Positions 60,018-64,000 of a DNA stretch of 64,000 bases are shown piece by piece. Source of the DNA: an uncultured Roseateles sp. (GTDB taxonomy: Bacteria; Pseudomonadota; Gammaproteobacteria; Burkholderiales; Burkholderiaceae); contig CAMLKW010000004.1 of assembly GCA_946480605.1 (NCBI GenBank), positions 1-64,000 of the forward strand. Reading direction: 5' to 3'. Position 1 is the first letter of the stretch. Each line of letters opens with the position of its first letter. The translations under genes and the position numbers were made by a program. The notes under the pieces are model-generated. The model ran no database searches. It was not told the origin of the DNA and worked only from the letters and a program-made list of their open reading frames with translations.

Positions 60018-62123
60018 ATGAAGTTGTCGCGCCTCCTGCTGCTCGCCCTCGCCGCCCTGCTGCCCGCCGCGCCCGCCTGGGCGCAGGCCGACGCCGAAGC
60101 CCGGCTCATCGTGCGCTTCAAGCCGCAGGCCGACAGCGTGCGTGCCAAGGCGCTGGCCGCACGCGCCACGCGGGCCGAGGCGCGCGAGGTCGCGCAGACG
60201 CGCGCCACCGCTTTGGGCATGCGCACCGGCCATGCGCTGCGCGCCGGCATCAGCCTGGACGACCGCACCCACGTCGTCATGGCCAGCGGCCTCTCGTCCG
60301 CCCAGCTGGCGCAGCGGCTGGCGACCGACCCCGAGGTCGAACTGGTGGCCGTGGACGGCCGCCGCAAGCACATGGCCACGCTGCCCAACGACCCGCTGTT
60401 CGGCGGCGCCACGGTGAATGCCGAGACCACGTCCGGCGGCATCCAGCAGCGCGTCATCGACCAGTGGTATCTGAAGGCGCCCAGCGCGACGCCGGGCCAG
60501 GTCGTGTCCAGCATCAATGCGCCCGCGGCCTGGGACATCACCACGGGCGCGGCCGGCGTGGTCGTGGCCGTGCTGGACACGGGCGTGCGCCTGGACCACC
60601 CCGACCTGGCCGGCAAGCTGGTGGCCGGCTACGACATGATCGGCTACGGCGTCGCCGGCACGACCCAGCAGGCCACTTCCATCGCCATCGCCAATGACAG
60701 CAACGGAGCCGACGACGACCCTGCCGACCCCGGCGACTGGGTCACGCAGGCCGACATCAACGGCGGCACGCTGGGCACGGGCTGCACCAGTGCCGACATC
60801 GCCAACAGCTCCTGGCACGGCACGCGCGTGTCGGGTCTGGTGGGCGCGGCCAGCAACAACGGCATCGGCATGGCCGGCGTGGGCTGGGGGCTGAGGATCC
60901 AGCCCGTCCGCGTGCTGGGCAAATGCGGCGGCTGGGACAGCGACATCATGGCCGGCATGCGCTGGGCGGCCGGCATCGCGGTGCCGGGCCTGCCGGCCAA
61001 TGCCAACAAGGCCAAGGTACTCAACCTCAGCCTGGGCGGCAGCGGCAGCTGCGGCACGACGGGCACGGGCGGCCTCTACCGTGAGGTCATCACGCAGGTC
61101 AACGCAGCCGGCGCCACCATCGTCGTCGCGGCCGGCAACTCGGCCGGCCTGAGCGTGGGGCTGCCCGGCAACTGCCCGGGCGTCGTCACCGTGACGGCGC
61201 TGCGCCACGTGGGCACCAAGGTCGGCTTCTCCAGCATCGGCAGCGACGTGACCATTGCCGCGCCGGGCGGCAACTGCATCAACATCGGCGCCGGCGAGCC
61301 CTGCCTCTACCCCATGGTCAGCACCACCAACCGCGGCACGACCACGCCGGCGGCGGCGGATGCGTCCTACACCAACAGCGGGTCGTCGGTCGGCACCAGT
61401 TTCTCGGCGCCCATCGTCAGCGGCATCGTGGGCCTGATGGCCTCGGTGCGGCCCAGCCTCACGTCCACCGAGGTCACGCAGATTCTGAAGGCCACGGCGC
61501 GGCCCTTCCCGACGACCGGCGGCGGCAGCGTGGCGGACGGCAATCCGCCGCAGTGCAAGGCTCCCACCTCGACCGAGCAGCTGGAGTGCTACTGCACCAC
61601 CACCACCTGCGGCGCCGGCATGGTGGACGCGTCCGAGGCGGTCAAGGCCGCGCAGGCGCTGAACGGCGGCACCGTCACCATCACGCAGACGCCGGCCAGC
61701 GGCCTGAGCGCCGGCCAGACGCTGACGCTGACGGCCGCCGCCAGCGGCCTGGCCGCCGGGCGCACGGCGGCATCCACGGCCTGGAGCATCACCAGCGACG
61801 GCGGCATCGTCAGCGCGTTCGCGTCGGGTGCCGCCACGGCCACGGCGACGATCACGCCCTCGGCGGCCGGCACGTTCACCGTGCGCGCCGACGTGACCGA
61901 CAACCAGGGCTTCGTCTACAGCCAGTCCGCCACCATCACGGTGGCGGCGGCGCCGGTGGTCACGCCGCCCAGCACCGGCGGCGGTGGCGGTGGTTCGGCC
62001 AGTGCGGCCTGGCTGGCCGCGTTGCTGCTGGCCGCCTTCAGCCTGAGAAGGTGTGAACGAACCCTGCACACCCGCTCGACCCGCACAAACGACCCCGCTC
62101 GTCGTTGCAAATGCTCGCCGTAG
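60018..62123 (+). CDS. Subtilisin-like serine peptidase (S8) with GlyGly-CTERM tail
   Basis: 701 residues, secreted (MKLSRLLLLALAALLPAAPAWA). A propeptide with the inhibitor-like domain (about 25-120) precedes the catalytic domain with Asp187 (VLDTGV), His267 (SWHGTRV) and Ser461 (GTSFSAP). Then a PKD/Ig-like repeat domain (550-645), then GGGGGGS, a hydrophobic stretch (AAWLAALLLAAFS) and LRR: a GlyGly-CTERM sorting signal for rhombosortase. The last 23 residues after LRR are encoded by a palindromic repeat, so the natural end of the tail is replaced. Confidence 0.92.
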   Translation: MKLSRLLLLALAALLPAAPAWAQADAEARLIVRFKPQADSVRAKALAARATRAEAREVAQTRATALGMRTGHALRAGISLDDRTHVVMASGLSSAQLAQRLATDPEVELVAVDGRRKHMATLPNDPLFGGATVNAETTSGGIQQRVIDQWYLKAPSATPGQVVSSINAPAAWDITTGAAGVVVAVLDTGVRLDHPDLAGKLVAGYDMIGYGVAGTTQQATSIAIANDSNGADDDPADPGDWVTQADINGGTLGTGCTSADIANSSWHGTRVSGLVGAASNNGIGMAGVGWGLRIQPVRVLGKCGGWDSDIMAGMRWAAGIAVPGLPANANKAKVLNLSLGGSGSCGTTGTGGLYREVITQVNAAGATIVVAAGNSAGLSVGLPGNCPGVVTVTALRHVGTKVGFSSIGSDVTIAAPGGNCINIGAGEPCLYPMVSTTNRGTTTPAAADASYTNSGSSVGTSFSAPIVSGIVGLMASVRPSLTSTEVTQILKATARPFPTTGGGSVADGNPPQCKAPTSTEQLECYCTTTTCGAGMVDASEAVKAAQALNGGTVTITQTPASGLSAGQTLTLTAAASGLAAGRTAASTAWSITSDGGIVSAFASGAATATATITPSAAGTFTVRADVTDNQGFVYSQSATITVAAAPVVTPPSTGGGGGGSASAAWLAALLLAAFSLRRCERTLHTRSTRTNDPARRCKCSP

Positions 62124-62210
62124 CCCGAGCTACGGCTGTGCTTTGCGCCTCGATTGAGGCCGTTTGCGCGGCCCGCTCGGGCGCGCCGGGTTAATTCACA
62201 CCTTCTGAGG
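62042..62210. repeat. 169-bp full-length palindromic repeat at the convergent 3' ends of two genes
   Basis: The two halves are inverted copies along their whole length: the outer 16 bp CCTGAGAAGGTGTGAA and its inverse match at 15 of 16, inner parts match imperfectly, and the centre is a perfect 8-bp stem GCCGTAGC / GCTACGGC (62117-62136). The left arm encodes the final residues of the protease and its stop (TAG at 62121), the right arm encodes the last residues of the SPOR-like protein and its stop (62191-62193). It may act as a two-way terminator. Possibly a mobile palindromic element; no transposase or target duplication is seen. Confidence 0.85.
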
Positions 62211-62865
62211 CGGCCGACGCCGGCGCCGCAGCGCTGCAGGCCCTGAAGCCGGCGGCCAGCGCGGGGTCCTTGCTGGCCTTGAGCCGGCCCGCCAGCAGAC
62301 CGTCGGCCTGGATGAGCAGCGTGTGGCGCGACTGTGCGGGCTTCAGCGCCAGCACGCGCAGGCCCTTGAGGCCGCGCTTGCCGAAGGCTTCCAGCTGTGA
62401 CTTCGCCTCGGCCTCGCTGGCGTGGCGGGTCAGCACGAATGTGGGGTTCTCGGCCGGCATGCCTTGCAGCGGCTCGAAGGGCAGGCGCATCTGCTTGTAG
62501 GTCGCTTCCTTGCGGGCGCGGAAATCGGCGTCGGCCAGCCTGATGGTCGCGACCGCCCATTCGCCCGCCTGCTCGGTGCTGCGCACCTGTGCGTCGGCAC
62601 CCAGGGCGCGCAGCACGGTCTGGGCGGCGGTCAGTGGGGTGTCGCCTTCCAGCGGGCCCAGCTCCAGGCAACTGCGCTGGGCCAGCGCGGCGATGGCGCT
62701 GGCGGCCAGCGGCTGGATGCGCTCGGGGTGCTGCTGGGCCGCCAGACGCTGCGGCTCGCGGCCGGCCTCGGCGGGCAGGCCGGTGACCTTGTCCAGCCAG
62801 CCACGCGACCAGGCGAAGAACAGGGCGTTGACCGCCAGCAGCACGATGACCAGCACACGCATCAC
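62191..62865 (-). CDS. SPOR-domain-like membrane-anchored protein
   Basis: 224 residues. One N-terminal helix (VLVIVLLAVNALFFAW) anchors the protein; a Cys-containing helical middle (AQRSCLELGPLEG) and a C-terminal domain with the SPOR-like pattern (ATYKQMRLPFEPLQG, HTLLIQADG). SPOR domains bind septal peptidoglycan. The final codons and stop lie in the palindromic repeat. Translationally coupled (ATGA) to birA upstream. Confidence 0.7.
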   Translation of the reverse strand: MMRVLVIVLLAVNALFFAWSRGWLDKVTGLPAEAGREPQRLAAQQHPERIQPLAASAIAALAQRSCLELGPLEGDTPLTAAQTVLRALGADAQVRSTEQAGEWAVATIRLADADFRARKEATYKQMRLPFEPLQGMPAENPTFVLTRHASEAEAKSQLEAFGKRGLKGLRVLALKPAQSRHTLLIQADGLLAGRLKASKDPALAAGFRACSAAAPASAASEGVN

Positions 62866-63650
62866 GGGGATGTCTCCAATCGCAAGCTCAGTTCGCCGGC
62901 GCTGACGGGAGCGATGCCCGTGGCCGTCTCCAGCAGCAGTTCGCCGCGCGCGGACACGCCGCGTGCGATGCCGGGTTGATCGCCGACGCGAACGCGCTGG
63001 TTGAGCGCCAGGTCACGGCGCGCGAACGCGGCCTGCCAGGGTGCGAAGCCCAGTGTCTCGAAATCGGCCAGCATCGCCCGCAGCGCGGGGGCCAGTCGGT
63101 CCAGTGTCGCGCTCGCGGTGGCGTCGGGCGCCAGTGTCTGCAGCGCCGCGTGACCGCTGGCGTAGGCGCTGCGGTCGGCGTCGGTGGGCAGCGGCTGCAG
63201 GTTCAGTCCCATGCCGATGACGACGCCACGGCGGTCGCCAGCGAACGACGGGCCGCCCCGAGTTTGCTGGGGTGGGTTGGGCTCGGCCCAGCCCTGGGGG
63301 CGCCAGTTCGGCAGGGGTATGGCCTCGATGAGGATGCCGCCCAGCTTGGCGCCGTCCAGGAACAAGTCGTTGGGCCACTTGAGCTGGATGCGGTCGCCGG
63401 ACACGTCCAGCGCATCGGCGGCGGCGCAGCCCACGGCCAGAGACAGGCCGGACAGGTCGAGATCGGCGGGCAGCGTCACCGCGATGGAGAAGGTCAGCGC
63501 CGCGTCGTCGGATTGCCAAGCGCGGCCATGCCGGCCACGGCCGGCCGTCTGGCGGCTGGCGGACAGCAGCAGCGGCCCGCCACCGTCGCGCAGGTGCTGC
63601 AGCGCTTCGGTGTTGGTCGAGCCGCATTCGGCGAGGTGGCGCCGCTCCAT
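62862..63650 (-). CDS. birA: Biotin--[acetyl-CoA carboxylase] ligase
   Basis: 262 residues, monofunctional: attaches biotin to the carboxyl carrier protein. Biotin-binding GRGRHGRAW, KWPNDLFLDGAKLGGILIE and the C-terminal beta domain (LALNQRVRVGDQPGIARGVSARGELLLET) are visible. Lacks the N-terminal DNA-binding domain of the E. coli enzyme, so it is not a repressor. Start at 63650; the SET-domain gene ends 5 bp upstream. Coupled to the downstream SPOR-like gene by ATGA. Confidence 0.94.
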   Translation of the reverse strand: MERRHLAECGSTNTEALQHLRDGGGPLLLSASRQTAGRGRHGRAWQSDDAALTFSIAVTLPADLDLSGLSLAVGCAAADALDVSGDRIQLKWPNDLFLDGAKLGGILIEAIPLPNWRPQGWAEPNPPQQTRGGPSFAGDRRGVVIGMGLNLQPLPTDADRSAYASGHAALQTLAPDATASATLDRLAPALRAMLADFETLGFAPWQAAFARRDLALNQRVRVGDQPGIARGVSARGELLLETATGIAPVSAGELSLRLETSP

Positions 63651-63654
63651 CGGC

Positions 63655-64000
63655 TCAACGGCCCTTCTTCGGTGCCAGCATGGTGCCGCGACACGTGAGG
63701 GCGCCGCACCAGCAGGCGAACTGCTTCTTGACCTTGGCCGTGTGGCGCTCGTCCAGCACCAGGCCGTAGTCGTAGAACAGCTCCTCGCCCGGCTCCAGGT
63801 CGCGCAGCGCGTGGATGAAGACGCGGCCGTCCACTTCGTCGGCCTCGCAGTTGGGCTCGCAGGCGTGGTTGATCCAGCGCGAATCGTTGCCGCCATACAG
63901 CGCGTCGATGACCAGGCCGCCGTCCAGGTGGAAGTAGAAGGTGTGGTTGGGCTGCGCGGGGTCGTGCGGGTGGCGGTCCACCGCCTCTTCCCATGTGATG
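63655..64000 (-). CDS. SET-domain protein-lysine methyltransferase (5' part outside window)
   Basis: The frame is open to the window edge at 64000, so this is the C-terminal 114 residues or so. SET motifs are clear: RWINHACEPNCEA, ELFYDYGLVLDE, and a post-SET cluster ACWCGALTCRGTML with three Cys. Such small bacterial SET proteins methylate lysines, sometimes after transfer from eukaryotes or chlamydiae. Upstream of birA, spacing 4 bp. The real start cannot be seen. Confidence 0.9.
   Translation of the reverse strand, partial: ITWEEAVDRHPHDPAQPNHTFYFHLDGGLVIDALYGGNDSRWINHACEPNCEADEVDGRVFIHALRDLEPGEELFYDYGLVLDERHTAKVKKQFACWCGALTCRGTMLAPKKGR

Noticed and set aside
1..64000. tRNA, rRNA or riboswitch
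   Set aside because: I saw no cloverleaf, rRNA segment or recognisable riboswitch core on reading; a covariance-model search would be decisive.

Overview
The window is dense, high-GC bacterial chromosome with almost every base coding and no rRNA, tRNA, CRISPR array, transposase or phage gene that I can see. Gene content (glnE next to a YhdP/AsmA-like giant, a DUF3567 protein, orphan amino-acid-type binding proteins, TRAP transporter, PEP-CTERM and GlyGly-CTERM sorting signals, ProQ with a basic tail) fits a betaproteobacterium of order Burkholderiales, probably the Rubrivivax/Roseateles/Ideonella neighbourhood. That placement is inference from content, not a computed match.

Layout. 1-3122: 3' part of a fused indolepyruvate ferredoxin oxidoreductase. 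3163-5760: two orphan periplasmic binding proteins and a DMT exporter. 5751-9640: tripartite TRAP transporter (dctP-dctQ-dctM, minus strand) with an unusually long DctM. 9843-11534: cytochrome b561 and two YceI proteins, then a strong terminator and a 266-bp palindromic repeat. 11972-14629: LytS/LytTR-type two-component system with a small membrane protein between kinase and regulator. 14742-15539: third orphan binding protein. 15687-18089: fpr, soxR and a divergent questin oxidase-like gene with a candidate SoxR box between them. 18119-19197: XRE-cupin regulator and GNAT acetyltransferase. 19184-24660: double AAA ATPase, DUF3567, DUF3108, a degenerate FAH-like protein and a nucleoside hydrolase. 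24801-30537: GAF-GGDEF cyclase, DUF4197, ProQ/FinO RNA chaperone, M17 aminopeptidase, small proteins, DTW-domain tRNA modification enzyme. 30547-33236: DsbD/ScsB-type reductase and a redoxin. 33233-37809: glutaminase, methyltransferase, then a sigma factor - membrane protein - serine hydrolase operon. 38174-41624: two-subunit molybdenum hydroxylase with a coupled AraC regulator. 41621-47043: signalling island (Ser/Thr kinase plus heme-c sensor on the minus strand; response regulator, histidine kinase, GAF protein and pseudo-receiver on the plus strand). 47111-49387: lipoprotein, nitrilase-family amidase, fourth orphan binding protein. 49395-56203: YhdP-like giant and glnE, divergent. 56210-64000: PEP-CTERM protein, rhombosortase, unknown coupled protein, DMT transporter, GST, a subtilisin with a GlyGly-CTERM tail, a SPOR-like protein, birA and a partial SET-domain protein.

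How genes work together. The most coherent unusual stories are: a rhombosortase and a matching GlyGly-CTERM protease 2.4 kb apart; a 169-bp full-length palindrome that supplies the last codons of both convergent genes it separates; a c-type heme periplasmic sensor ending in HAMP whose only adjacent output domain is a soluble Ser/Thr kinase; and a SoxR/questin-oxidase/ferredoxin-reductase redox cluster. Many genes are stop-start coupled (ATGA/GTGA), and most convergent pairs overlap or abut with no room for a terminator.
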